Shown: positions 35,604-44,736 of the stretch, in pieces
Layout: each line of letters begins with the position of its first letter
Numbering within the stretch: the first letter of the stretch is position 1
Translations under genes and position numbers: made by a program
Assembly: GCF_011604685.1 (NCBI RefSeq)
Contig: NZ_CP050063.1
Coordinates: 8,597,001 to 8,661,000 of the forward strand
DNA: 64,000 nt
Direction of reading: 5' to 3'
From: Spirosoma aureum
GTDB taxonomy: Bacteria; Bacteroidota; Bacteroidia; Cytophagales; Spirosomataceae
Notes under the pieces: generated by a model
What the model saw: only the letters and a program-made list of their open reading frames with translations
Told to the model about the DNA's origin: nothing
The model's database searches: none

Positions 35604-37358
35604 ATGCCTGTTCTTCCTCTTTCACTTGTCAACTCATCCACTGCTTCATCCGAAAAGACGTATTTGCGAATGGCCATTGGCCTGTTAGTGCTTTATGTTT
35701 TTCCGTATGTCTGGCTCGGCGAAGGTGCTCATTTAACTATTCACGATAATCTGGATAGCGATTTTCTGTATCTGTATCTTCTGAAGATTACTGGCACGGC
35801 CTTCAATTTCGACCTAAATACAGTTATTCCGAACGCGATGAGTGGCGGGAATTTCACGGGTATTCCCCGTTCGGCTTTCCGTACGGGCCTGAATCTTGAA
35901 GTGCTCTCGTTCTGGCTATTTCCGCCTTATACGGCACAGGTCCTCAATTTTACCGCCGTACACGGTATTGGTTTTTGGGGCATGTACCTGTTGCTGAAGA
36001 AACATATTTTACCCGCTCATCAGTGGGCTTTCACACGAGTCGCTATCGCCTTTTTGTTCGCAGTAGTACCTTGCTACACCGTGCATGGTGCATCGGTCAG
36101 CGGGCAACCACTACTCCTGTTCGCCTTTCTGAACCTGCTGACGCAAACAAGCCGCTGGACCGATTGGCTGATCATTGTTCTCTTTCCGTTTTACTCCTTT
36201 TTTGTCTGGGCTGGCTTATTTATCTGCATAGCCTTGGGCGTAATTGGGCTGATAAGCCAGTTCCGCCATCGAATGGTCAACTGGCCGTTCCTGCTCGGGC
36301 TGGCTTTACTGTCGATGGTATATTTGGCCAGTGAGTGGGAGCTGATTTATGCGTTTCTCAATCAGACCTACGTTTCTGAACGGGTTGAGTTCGATTATGC
36401 GCAACTCCGCTCCATGAAAATTCTGGATAGCCTTCGCCGAAGTGCCGATTTGTTTGTCTGGCCTATGTTCAATACGGGCGCCTTTCTAACGCTGGGCATT
36501 GTAGCGGTAAGCGGTTTAGCGGCATGGCGAGCCTTTCAGCGGCATAATCGTCGAACCGTTTGGTGGCTCGTGAGTTTGCTGATCATCGCTGGTGTCTTCT
36601 GCCTGATTCATGGCTTTTATCATTACCTCATCGTATGGCTCGGCGATGGTTCACTGGGAATGAAATTCCGGGTTTTTCAGTTCGATCGTTTCTATTTCCT
36701 GCTTCCTACGTTGTGGTTTTGCCTGCTGGCTTTATCCCTCCAGCAATTCAGGGCAAATGGGCGCTGGAATCGTCTGGTTCTGGCTGGCCAGCTCTTGCTG
36801 ATGATCGTGGCCAACAAAGAATGGTGCCTTAATGTCGGCAAGCTGGCTGGGTTTGTCACAGAAGCGCAGCATCCATCCTTCCGGGCCTTTTTCGCGGAAA
36901 AACAATTCGCCCAAATTCGCGACTACATCCATCGACCGCAGGCCGACTACCGGGTAATCTGCCTCGGCATGCATCCATCGGTTGCACAGTTCAATGGGTT
37001 TTATACGCTGGATAGTTACCAGAATAATTATCCTCTTCCTTACAAACACGCTTTTCGGAAGATCATTGCGGCTGAACTGGCCAAAGGTACCCGCCAAATG
37101 CGGGTTTATTATGATGCGTATGCCTGCCGTGTTTACCTCTACACGGCTGAACTAGGCATGAACTATCTGTTCGGCAAAACCCAAACCGAGTCGGTTAGTC
37201 ATCTCCAGATTGATACTGATGCGTTGAAAGCTCTTGATGGTGAATACGTCGTATCGGCGGTACCGATCCTCAACGCAGCTCAAAATCGACTACGTCTGGA
37301 AAAAGTATTTGATGAGCCGGAAAGCTACTGGCGAATATGGTTGTATCGGGTTCAATAG
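35604..37358 (+). CDS. Multi-pass membrane protein, DUF6044-like
   Basis: 584 residues with about ten hydrophobic helices (for example MAIGLLVLYVFPYVWLGEG, VAIAFLFAVVPCYTVHG, FPFYSFFVWAGLFICIALGV). After the first helix comes HLTIHDNLDSDFLYLYLLK, with an early aspartate-rich loop such as many membrane glycosyltransferases of the GT-C fold have. The C-terminal 180 residues are soluble (HSIGMHPSVA-like to the end). I place it near DUF6044; a sugar-transfer role is a guess from the topology. It is monocistronic. Confidence 0.75.
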   Translation: MPVLPLSLVNSSTASSEKTYLRMAIGLLVLYVFPYVWLGEGAHLTIHDNLDSDFLYLYLLKITGTAFNFDLNTVIPNAMSGGNFTGIPRSAFRTGLNLEVLSFWLFPPYTAQVLNFTAVHGIGFWGMYLLLKKHILPAHQWAFTRVAIAFLFAVVPCYTVHGASVSGQPLLLFAFLNLLTQTSRWTDWLIIVLFPFYSFFVWAGLFICIALGVIGLISQFRHRMVNWPFLLGLALLSMVYLASEWELIYAFLNQTYVSERVEFDYAQLRSMKILDSLRRSADLFVWPMFNTGAFLTLGIVAVSGLAAWRAFQRHNRRTVWWLVSLLIIAGVFCLIHGFYHYLIVWLGDGSLGMKFRVFQFDRFYFLLPTLWFCLLALSLQQFRANGRWNRLVLAGQLLLMIVANKEWCLNVGKLAGFVTEAQHPSFRAFFAEKQFAQIRDYIHRPQADYRVICLGMHPSVAQFNGFYTLDSYQNNYPLPYKHAFRKIIAAELAKGTRQMRVYYDAYACRVYLYTAELGMNYLFGKTQTESVSHLQIDTDALKALDGEYVVSAVPILNAAQNRLRLEKVFDEPESYWRIWLYRVQ

Positions 37359-37408
37359 GGCGGTATAGGGTTCGTTTTTTGCCTGTCCCAGGCACTTCGT
37401 CTGTTGGT

Positions 37409-38302
37409 TTACCGCTTGTAATGCTGACGGGCAAATCGCATGAACGTATCGGCCAGCCCTTCGCTAACGCCCTGTAACTGAATCGAATAAAACTCCCTGT
37501 GAATAGCAAGACCCTGTACATCAAGCACTTTTAGGATGCCCGCGCGTACTTTGTCCTGCACGGCAAAAATCGACACGAAAGCCATACACCGCGAGCTACC
37601 CAGATACGACTTGATACTCTCGGTGCTGCCCAGTTGCATTTCGATGGTTAGATCAGTAAGCCGAAGCCCCACGCCCCTGAGCGCGTGTTCGATGACTTCC
37701 AGCGAACCCGATCCCCGTTCCCGCAACAGGATAGGAACCGTTCTTAATTCGTCGAGTGTAATCTCATCGCGGTTGGCCAGCGGGTGGTCGGCCCGGCAGA
37801 CGAGTACCAGTTCATCTTTCACAAAGGGCGTGTATCGAATATCACTATGATGCGTTCGTCCTTCCACCAAACCCAGTTCAATATCATTGTGGAGTAACTG
37901 TTGTTCCACTTGTTCGGTATTACCGCTCAGGAGCGAAATGGTGATGTCGGCCGAATGCTCGTGAAAACGAGCCAGCACGGGTGGAATGACGTATTGGGCA
38001 ACGGTTGTGCTGGCCCCAAGCCGAAGCGTTCCACCCGGCTGACCTTTGAGTCCGTTCATGTCGAATTCCAGCTGGCGATAGGTGGCCACAATGGTTTCGG
38101 CATGACGAAGCAGCAAACTCCCGGCTGCCGTTAAGCTAATCTGATTACCCCTCCGATCGAATAGAGCCGTACCAAAATGGTGTTCTAACTCCTGAATATG
38201 TTTCGTTACAGCGGGCTGCGTCACGTACAGTTCGGCAGCCGCTTTGGTAAAGCTAAGCCGTTTGGCAACCGTATAGAAGACGTTCAGGCGAAAATCGAGC
38301 AT
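37409..38302 (-). CDS. LysR-family transcriptional regulator
   Basis: 297 residues from ATG 38302 (MLDFRLNVFYTVAKRLSF); an upstream ATG at 38332 would extend into the DsrE gene. The winged helix is RLSFTKAAAELYVTQPAVTK, followed by the long linker helix and a periplasmic-binding-like effector domain (GTLRLGASTTVAQYVIPPVL). It starts 8 bases after the DsrE gene in what looks like one operon with the TsdA-like cytochrome, so it may sense a sulfur compound. Effector and targets are not readable. Confidence 0.92.
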   Translation of the reverse strand: MLDFRLNVFYTVAKRLSFTKAAAELYVTQPAVTKHIQELEHHFGTALFDRRGNQISLTAAGSLLLRHAETIVATYRQLEFDMNGLKGQPGGTLRLGASTTVAQYVIPPVLARFHEHSADITISLLSGNTEQVEQQLLHNDIELGLVEGRTHHSDIRYTPFVKDELVLVCRADHPLANRDEITLDELRTVPILLRERGSGSLEVIEHALRGVGLRLTDLTIEMQLGSTESIKSYLGSSRCMAFVSIFAVQDKVRAGILKVLDVQGLAIHREFYSIQLQGVSEGLADTFMRFARQHYKR

Positions 38303-38310
38303 GGCCAATG

Positions 38311-38769
38311 TTACGGACGAATGATAGCCCAACCCTCCTGTTCGCGGATGATGAGTTCGCCGTTGGCCGTTGGTACATAGCTAATGATGGGAAACAATTC
38401 ATCGCGGCTGATTTTCCGAATCCGCATGGTGTTTTCGCACATAGCCATAATGACTCCCTGTTTTTGCAGGCTTGTGACTTCTTTCTCAAAATACGGCTTG
38501 TCTTTTCGGTATGTAGCTACCGCTCCGCCGTATACTACAAGTTCGACCTCTAATTTACCTTTCAGGCGTGGGTCGTTCAGCGCATTTTGAATATTGGCCA
38601 ATGCATGCCGGATAACGGCGGTATCGGCGGTATTGAGCTGGTAAACAGCACGATATCGGTCTTTTGTTGGTTGAGCTCCATGGAACACACCGGTTTCGTT
38701 TGTTTGAGCCATAGCTGGAGCTAAAGCACTCAGGAAAGCCAGCATGAACAGATAAGTCAATTTCATCAT
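38311..38769 (-). CDS. Exported DsrE-family protein
   Basis: 152 residues with a signal peptide (LTYLFMLAFLSALAPAMAQ). The DsrE-like alpha/beta domain follows: RAVYQLNTADTAVIRHALAN, VELVVYGGAVATYRK and GVIMAMCENTMRI, where C111 sits at the place of the conserved sulfur-carrying cysteine. Cytosolic DsrE/TusD relatives relay persulfide sulfur; this one is exported. It lies between a TsdA-like cytochrome and a LysR gene, which supports a role with sulfur compounds. Confidence 0.88.
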   Translation of the reverse strand: MMKLTYLFMLAFLSALAPAMAQTNETGVFHGAQPTKDRYRAVYQLNTADTAVIRHALANIQNALNDPRLKGKLEVELVVYGGAVATYRKDKPYFEKEVTSLQKQGVIMAMCENTMRIRKISRDELFPIISYVPTANGELIIREQEGWAIIRP

Positions 38770-38853
38770 GATATTAGTTTTTGATTTTGAGTAAACAGCA
38801 TATTTGCTGGGAGCCGGATCCTGGTCTGGTTCCCAGCAAATGCGTTGGTAAAG

Positions 38854-39813
38854 CTACTTCACTTTTCGCGCATCGGCAATCGGCAGAAAGGGACCAAATT
38901 TGTGTTGCCGTTCACTGAATGAGTCTGCATACGGACCAAATGGGAAATCAACGGGCTTGCTGGCTACCTTGGGCCAGTCGCTACTCTGATCTTTATGTGG
39001 CCGGGGCATAGCATTAATGAAAGCCGCTACATCCCAGGCTTCTTCGTCGCTTAGCTGCGGACTGGCATACGTGGAACCAAAAGGCATATTGTTTTTGACA
39101 TAACCCGCAAAGTTCGACAATCGGTATAACCCGGCGCCGTCGTTATAGCTATGCGGGCCCCACATCGGCGGATACACATACTCTGAAGCACCGGCCACTT
39201 TAATACCTTCACCTTTTACACCGTGGCAGACCTGACATTTAGCCACATAGACCACACGACCTTTTGTTGAATCGGCCTCCCGATCCAGATAGGCCAACTT
39301 AGCCAGCCCCACTCCATCGGGTCGCTGCCCCCTGGGAACGTCGGAACCCAGCCATTGGATGTAAGCCACAATAGCCTTCATCTCACGGCTCGTGCTATCA
39401 GGGGCTCTGCCGCCCAGACTACGCTCAAAACAATCGGATACCCGCTTCACAATAGATTCGACGGCACCCGAGCGATCACGAAATTTCGGGTAAGTTGAAA
39501 AGACAGCCGAATAGTTGTTTCCCAGCACTTTTGTTCCAGCTTCAAGATGGCAATTCTGGCAATTCATGCCATTGGAGAGATGCTTGACCGATCCGCTCGG
39601 CCCTAAATATTTCGCCGTATGGGCAATCAACTCGCGACCATACCGGATCTGCTTTCCCAGATCACCCGCTGGAATCCGACTATCAGCTGGTGGACGCCAA
39701 TAGTCGGGTGGTGTCAGCGCCAGCAGAGCTATAACCAAAACAACCAGACCAGTGAGCCCATAAACCCCTTTTCGGGTAATTATCGAACGAATGTCAACAA
39801 CGTTATTTTTCAT
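38854..39813 (-). CDS. Dihaem c-type cytochrome, thiosulfate dehydrogenase (TsdA)-like
   Basis: 319 residues: an N-terminal membrane anchor or signal (residues 17-35) and two haem sites, CQNCH (85-89) and CQVCH (193-197). Between them lies RVSDCFERSLGG with C128, at the place where TsdA has the axial cysteine ligand of haem 1. The second domain has KNNMPFG, with M243 as a candidate haem-2 ligand. TsdA joins two thiosulfates to tetrathionate and passes electrons to cytochromes, or runs in reverse. The gene starts 3 bases after the ABC permease/peptidase stop, hence one operon. Assignment within dihaem cytochromes is inferred. Confidence 0.8.
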   Translation of the reverse strand: MKNNVVDIRSIITRKGVYGLTGLVVLVIALLALTPPDYWRPPADSRIPAGDLGKQIRYGRELIAHTAKYLGPSGSVKHLSNGMNCQNCHLEAGTKVLGNNYSAVFSTYPKFRDRSGAVESIVKRVSDCFERSLGGRAPDSTSREMKAIVAYIQWLGSDVPRGQRPDGVGLAKLAYLDREADSTKGRVVYVAKCQVCHGVKGEGIKVAGASEYVYPPMWGPHSYNDGAGLYRLSNFAGYVKNNMPFGSTYASPQLSDEEAWDVAAFINAMPRPHKDQSSDWPKVASKPVDFPFGPYADSFSERQHKFGPFLPIADARKVK

Positions 39814-39816
39814 GGT

Positions 39817-42800
39817 CTATGGCAAATCTACAGTTACCAGATTATCGTCAGATACGCGGTCGATCAGCTTGTTATAAGGGTCGATACCTGCTTTGACTGG
39901 TTTTCCCTTCACAGTCACTTCGATAACGTGTTCGCCCGGTGTCAAACTACGTTTTTGCATAAACAAAGGTACTTTCATTGTCAGACCATCTTTGTTCTTG
40001 CTGTCGTCGGTTAGAACGGCGACATCGACAATGACCGGACCTTTGCCCTTCGAAAGTTCTTTACCCGCTTTGTCGTAATATTCCGTTGCCGAACGAACAT
40101 ACAACTTCACACGGTATTGCCCATTTCCTAAAGGCTTTGCTTCAGCTTTGGTGATGCGGTTGTCATAGAGGGTCAGTTTCTCGAAACTATCGGTCAGCCA
40201 GGTCTTCAGCGAATCGGGTGTGGCCGATTTGAGAAAGCCATACCATTCCAGCGAGGTAGTAAACGGCGCTTTCTGCCGGAAACGAGCCGCTTTCATGTAG
40301 TCGTTCATGGCTTTATTGACCCGATCTTCGCCAATATAATCCTGCAAGGCATACATCAGCATCGAGCCTTTGTTATACCAGATATACGAACGGGTGTCGT
40401 TGTCGAGCATATTCGCTTCGAACTTGTCTTCATTGGATCGACCCCGCAGGTATTGATCAAGACTATACTTCAAAAATTTCGGCATGGCATCGGCTCCATA
40501 CCGCTCTTTTAGCACCATCAGGGCCGAATATTCGGCCATTGTTTCGGAAATCTGATTGGAACCGCGAGTCCGGCTGGGCATAACCTGGTGTCCCCACCAC
40601 TGGTGCGCCACTTCGTGAGCCGTTACATAATAGGCATAATCGGTCTTGTTCGGATCGCGAAAATCGCCAACCCAACCAAATTCTTCCGAATAAGGCACGG
40701 TTGTCGGAAACGACTGCGCAAATGAAGCATACCGTGGGAACTCCAGCACCCGCAAAACCGGATAGGGATATGGAGCGTAGTTTTTTGTGTAGTAACTCAG
40801 GGATGCTTTCATGCTGGCGATGAAGCGATCCAGGTTGCGGTCGTGACCCGGATGGTGGTAGACTTCCAGAGCCACCGTTTGTCCATCGGCCCCTTTCCAC
40901 GTATCGCGTTTGATCCCATATTTCGCCGAGCACATACTAAAGAAATAGTCCGAAAAACCGGGTAGTTTGTAGTTAAAATACGTTCGTGGTTTCCCGTCCG
41001 GGCCAGCTGACGTCCAGGTTTTCAATAACCGACCGGGCATAATAGCGGTTTGATCGGGCGTGGTCGAGATGGTTCCTTCGAAAGTGACCCAGTCCGCATC
41101 ATCGGTAAACAGGAAATCACGCAGACCGCGCGGATCGTTTTGAGCAGGCACTGTCCATTGTTTAATGGGCAATCCATATTTCTTCCGGTATTTGTCGCTT
41201 GTCAGCTCAAATCCCTCATTGTAGCCAAAGCCAGGAAAGATACTCACATTGAAGAATGTGCCGTTGGCGAGAACATCGCGGCTATCGCCACTGTTGCTGA
41301 AACCAACGTATTGTCCCGTCACAGCCATGTCCATCCGGGCTGTATCGCCGGGGTTCAGGCGCTTCGGCAAACGATAAATATAATAACCTAACTTACTATC
41401 ATTCAGCACCAAGGCAGGAGCTTTACCATCGACCAGCAGTTTGGTTAACTGCCGGTGAAAGTTATCGGCCGGAAGAGTCAGGTGCAGTGAGTCGATTGAT
41501 TGGTCGCCTTTATTAACCATCACAAACGCCCCCGAAGCAACCGCTCTGAATTCATCCGGAAATACATCAACATTGACTTTTGCACCGGTGATTTTCGGTT
41601 GCAGCACATCAAGGTATTTGTGGTATGTTTTCTCAAATGTAGCCTGTTGCTCGCGTTGCTCATCGGCCGATAAATAGCGGTTTTTAACGCTGACATTGGT
41701 GTATATCCACGCACCCATACTCACAAACGCGAGCAAAAGAAGAGCAAACATCGTTATCGAAATCCGGCCCATTCGTTGCCGGGCCAGTTGCCAGCGCGAT
41801 TTAAGACTCGTATCGGCTCCCCGGTTCCAGAACCACAGGGCAACGACTAAAAGTACACCTCCGAAGGCATACCAATACAGCCGGAATGAAGCTAGTGCGG
41901 TCAGGTAATGGCCAAAACCGTTCATGTCTGAGATTTGAACGGTGCCGCCTGAAAAGGGAATTGCCAACCGGTAGTTGAACTCGGCAAACTGTGGCACAGC
42001 CCAGATCACGACATACACGGCTAATGTCACGATATGGCCCACAAACTTCTGGTTGACCATTGTATGGACAAAAAACGCCAGCATCACCAACTGAAAATAC
42101 TGCGTGAAAGCAACGCCGTACACATCCCGAAAATAGAGCGGCAGTTCGTAGTTGAAGTACCCTTTAACCGTCTGATTGAGCACGCCTGACACGATGATAA
42201 GGGTACAGAGCAGCAAGCAAACGTAAATCATCGACAGGAGCTTAGACCCGTAGTTCATCCAGTCGGGTACGGGCAGCGCGTCAGCAATTGTATCGTAATG
42301 AACCACCTTATCCCGATGAACGACTTCGCCGGTATAGAAAATCAGGACGATCAGTACAAAGAAGAAAAAGGTGCCATTTCGTGCTTCGAGCATTGCGTAA
42401 GTCGTTGGCAGCGACGAGGTACCGAATATTTGTGCGCCAAACCAGCCATCTAAAAAGAGAAACAAAACGGCACCGATTAGAATGGCAATGAAATAGGGGT
42501 CCCGAACAATATTGCCAAACTCCAACCAGGCTTGCCGAAACATCTGCCTGATGTAAGCTCCGGTTTGAAAAACAGGCTTTGGCGTGGGCAAACTTGCCAG
42601 CGATGGCACGACCTCGTCTTCTTCACTGGCTTTTCCTTTTTTGCGTAACGACGCCCGACGTGACGACGCCCGACCCAGCTTTACGGCCAGAAAGCGCGAA
42701 AAGCTAAACCGCACTATCGTCAGGATAAACACCAGCAGTGCCACACCTGCCCAAATAAGTCGGTTGGTTAGCAGATCGCCTTCCAGTTGCACCAAAAGCG

Positions 42801-43494
42801 CGTTCTGCTCTACCGGCGACCAGTATTTAGTAGCGGCATCGTAGGCGTATGATCCGAATGGATCAAGTAGATTGACAAGGTGTTTATTCTCCAGGTCCTG
42901 CGACAGCGTAGACCCTAACAGGTAACCGATAAACAGAAGAATACTACCGGCGTAGGTCGTGAATATCTGCCGGGAAAAAGCTACTAACCCAAAGAAGACA
43001 CTGCCGACCAGAAACATATTCGGGACGACGAACAGCATGAATGGATACGCATAATCACGAAACCGGATAGGTCCGAAACGTTCGGTATTGTCTGCCAGAT
43101 TAAAGACAGGTCCTAACAACGAACCAATAACAATGCCCAGCATACCGACAGCCATTATGCCCAATAAGACAACGAATGAGCCCAAAAAACGGCCCAGCAA
43201 ATAGCCCCGCTCGGTAATTGGAAAGCTGAAAAAGTAGTTTTTCGTATTGTGCTCGATGTCTCGGTAGACTGGCACGCCCATGATCGCCGATGCGATCAGC
43301 ATCCCGAAAATGGTCAATACAACTACAAACTGGCTGATGGCATACGGTGAGTTGACATTCGTTTTCTCCGATGCCGGGCCACTACCATAAATGACAAAGA
43401 GAAACGTAAACAGAAACAGAATAAGCGCGTATAGGTAAGTGGCGGGTCGTTTTAACCGGTAGGCTAGTTCGAAGCGGAAGATTTCGGTAAACAT
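39817..43494 (-). CDS. ABC-2 permease fused to M1-family peptidase
   Basis: 1225 residues. The first half has two ABC-2-type membrane modules of about six helices each (from FRFELAYRLKRPATYLYALI and again from about residue 330), separated by an Arg/Lys/Glu-rich cytoplasmic linker. The C-terminal half, from about residue 640, is an M1 aminopeptidase with zinc site HEVAH (960-964) and E984, plus YYVTAHEVAHQWWGH. The HEXXH-to-Glu spacing is 19, as I recall for this fusion family. The cognate ATPase is the next gene upstream. Export of a substrate coupled to surface peptide cleavage is likely. An in-frame 15-bp tandem repeat lies in the linker. Confidence 0.9.
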   Translation of the reverse strand: MFTEIFRFELAYRLKRPATYLYALILFLFTFLFVIYGSGPASEKTNVNSPYAISQFVVVLTIFGMLIASAIMGVPVYRDIEHNTKNYFFSFPITERGYLLGRFLGSFVVLLGIMAVGMLGIVIGSLLGPVFNLADNTERFGPIRFRDYAYPFMLFVVPNMFLVGSVFFGLVAFSRQIFTTYAGSILLFIGYLLGSTLSQDLENKHLVNLLDPFGSYAYDAATKYWSPVEQNALLVQLEGDLLTNRLIWAGVALLVFILTIVRFSFSRFLAVKLGRASSRRASLRKKGKASEEDEVVPSLASLPTPKPVFQTGAYIRQMFRQAWLEFGNIVRDPYFIAILIGAVLFLFLDGWFGAQIFGTSSLPTTYAMLEARNGTFFFFVLIVLIFYTGEVVHRDKVVHYDTIADALPVPDWMNYGSKLLSMIYVCLLLCTLIIVSGVLNQTVKGYFNYELPLYFRDVYGVAFTQYFQLVMLAFFVHTMVNQKFVGHIVTLAVYVVIWAVPQFAEFNYRLAIPFSGGTVQISDMNGFGHYLTALASFRLYWYAFGGVLLVVALWFWNRGADTSLKSRWQLARQRMGRISITMFALLLLAFVSMGAWIYTNVSVKNRYLSADEQREQQATFEKTYHKYLDVLQPKITGAKVNVDVFPDEFRAVASGAFVMVNKGDQSIDSLHLTLPADNFHRQLTKLLVDGKAPALVLNDSKLGYYIYRLPKRLNPGDTARMDMAVTGQYVGFSNSGDSRDVLANGTFFNVSIFPGFGYNEGFELTSDKYRKKYGLPIKQWTVPAQNDPRGLRDFLFTDDADWVTFEGTISTTPDQTAIMPGRLLKTWTSAGPDGKPRTYFNYKLPGFSDYFFSMCSAKYGIKRDTWKGADGQTVALEVYHHPGHDRNLDRFIASMKASLSYYTKNYAPYPYPVLRVLEFPRYASFAQSFPTTVPYSEEFGWVGDFRDPNKTDYAYYVTAHEVAHQWWGHQVMPSRTRGSNQISETMAEYSALMVLKERYGADAMPKFLKYSLDQYLRGRSNEDKFEANMLDNDTRSYIWYNKGSMLMYALQDYIGEDRVNKAMNDYMKAARFRQKAPFTTSLEWYGFLKSATPDSLKTWLTDSFEKLTLYDNRITKAEAKPLGNGQYRVKLYVRSATEYYDKAGKELSKGKGPVIVDVAVLTDDSKNKDGLTMKVPLFMQKRSLTPGEHVIEVTVKGKPVKAGIDPYNKLIDRVSDDNLVTVDLP
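42645..42674 (-). repeat. 15-bp GC-rich tandem repeat in the ABC permease linker
   Basis: GTAACGACGCCCGAC (42645-42659) and GTGACGACGCCCGAC (42660-42674) match at 14 of 15 bases. On the minus strand they encode RASSR-RASLR in the cytoplasmic linker; the frame is preserved. It has the same 15-bp period as the repeat at 30458. Confidence 0.7.
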
Positions 43495-43657
43495 GGCTAG
43501 TCTATAAGTAGTAGAAACGAGTAATAGGAGTAGGGAGAATCAGTTATCGTTTAGCTTCAACGGTATTATAGTAAGCCGTCAATAGCCGGGCCACTTCGTC
43601 AAGATTATTCTGAAGTGGTTCTGTATTCGCATAGTCAAGATCTTGAGATAGCTACGA

Positions 43658-44554
43658 CTAAACCGTAACTACATCCATCTTTTCTGTAATCTTGGCGAAA
43701 TAGACATCTTCTAAATCCGGAGCAACCGGCTCAAAATCAGCCAGCGGCAGGTCACTATAAGCGTGAAGACGGGTCTTACCGCCTTTGAGCTGGGTTGAAA
43801 TCACCCGGTGGGATTGCCGGTAGGAATCGATTTCAGTTTTTTCAACAAATTTCTGCCAGATTTTCCCCTTCAGATCAGCCACTAAATCATTAGGATCGCC
43901 GGTAGCAACGACTTCGCCGAGGCATATGATTGCCATATCGGAGCAAAGGTTCGTTACATCCTCAACGATGTGAGTGGATAGAATGACAATTGTGTTTTCG
44001 CCAATTTCAGACAGCAGGTTATGAAAACGATTCCGCTCGGCGGGGTCAAGCCCAGCGGTAGGCTCATCGACAATAATGAGTCGTGGGCTCCCGATCAATG
44101 CCTGCGCAATGCCAAAACGCTGCTTCATCCCGCCCGAATAAGTGCCCAGATTCTTCTTGCGAACCTGGTATAAATTCACCTTCTGCAAAAGCCCTTCAAC
44201 AATCTCTTTCCGTTCACGACCGTTGGCAATTCCTTTGAGCGAAGCGATGTGATCGAGCATTGCTTCGGCCGTTACGCGTGGATAAACGCCAAATTCCTGC
44301 GGCAGGTATCCCAACACCCGGCGCACAGCATCTTTCTGGGTCAAAACATCCAGATCTTCGGTCAGGCCCGTAAGTCGTACACTACCACTGTCGGCTTCCT
44401 GTAGCGTTGCAATCGTCCGCATCAGTGAGGATTTACCCGCACCGTTTGGGCCAAGTAAGCCAAACATGCCCTGCGAAATAGTCAGCGAGACGTTTTTTAA
44501 CGCCCGAACACCGTTAGCATATGTTTTTGATAGACCTTGAATTTCGAGTTGCAT
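43658..44554 (-). CDS. ABC transporter ATP-binding protein, partner of the permease/peptidase
   Basis: 298 residues. Walker A LLGPNGAGKSSLMRTI, Q-loop GYLPQEFGVYPRVTA, signature YSGGMKQRFGIAQAL, Walker B RLIIVDEPTAGLDP and H-loop LSTHIVEDV are all present. The C-terminal 80 residues are a family-specific extension (KIWQKFVEKTEIDSYRQS). It is 163 bases upstream of the permease/M1 fusion on the same strand, so the two form a complete transporter. Confidence 0.93.
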   Translation of the reverse strand: MQLEIQGLSKTYANGVRALKNVSLTISQGMFGLLGPNGAGKSSLMRTIATLQEADSGSVRLTGLTEDLDVLTQKDAVRRVLGYLPQEFGVYPRVTAEAMLDHIASLKGIANGRERKEIVEGLLQKVNLYQVRKKNLGTYSGGMKQRFGIAQALIGSPRLIIVDEPTAGLDPAERNRFHNLLSEIGENTIVILSTHIVEDVTNLCSDMAIICLGEVVATGDPNDLVADLKGKIWQKFVEKTEIDSYRQSHRVISTQLKGGKTRLHAYSDLPLADFEPVAPDLEDVYFAKITEKMDVVTV

Positions 44555-44736
44555 ACTGAAAGGGAATGAAGATTTGGCATTACAGAACTAAAAACGAATA
44601 TCCTAAATGTACCTGAAAACACTAGCCAAACTTTTTCAGACGGTAGTTATTGAGTCCGAAAGGCACAAAAAAACTCCGCCAGCAGCGAAGTAAGGTAGTT
44701 ATTCAGGTTAATAAGCCCAACAGATTACGAAGAGTA

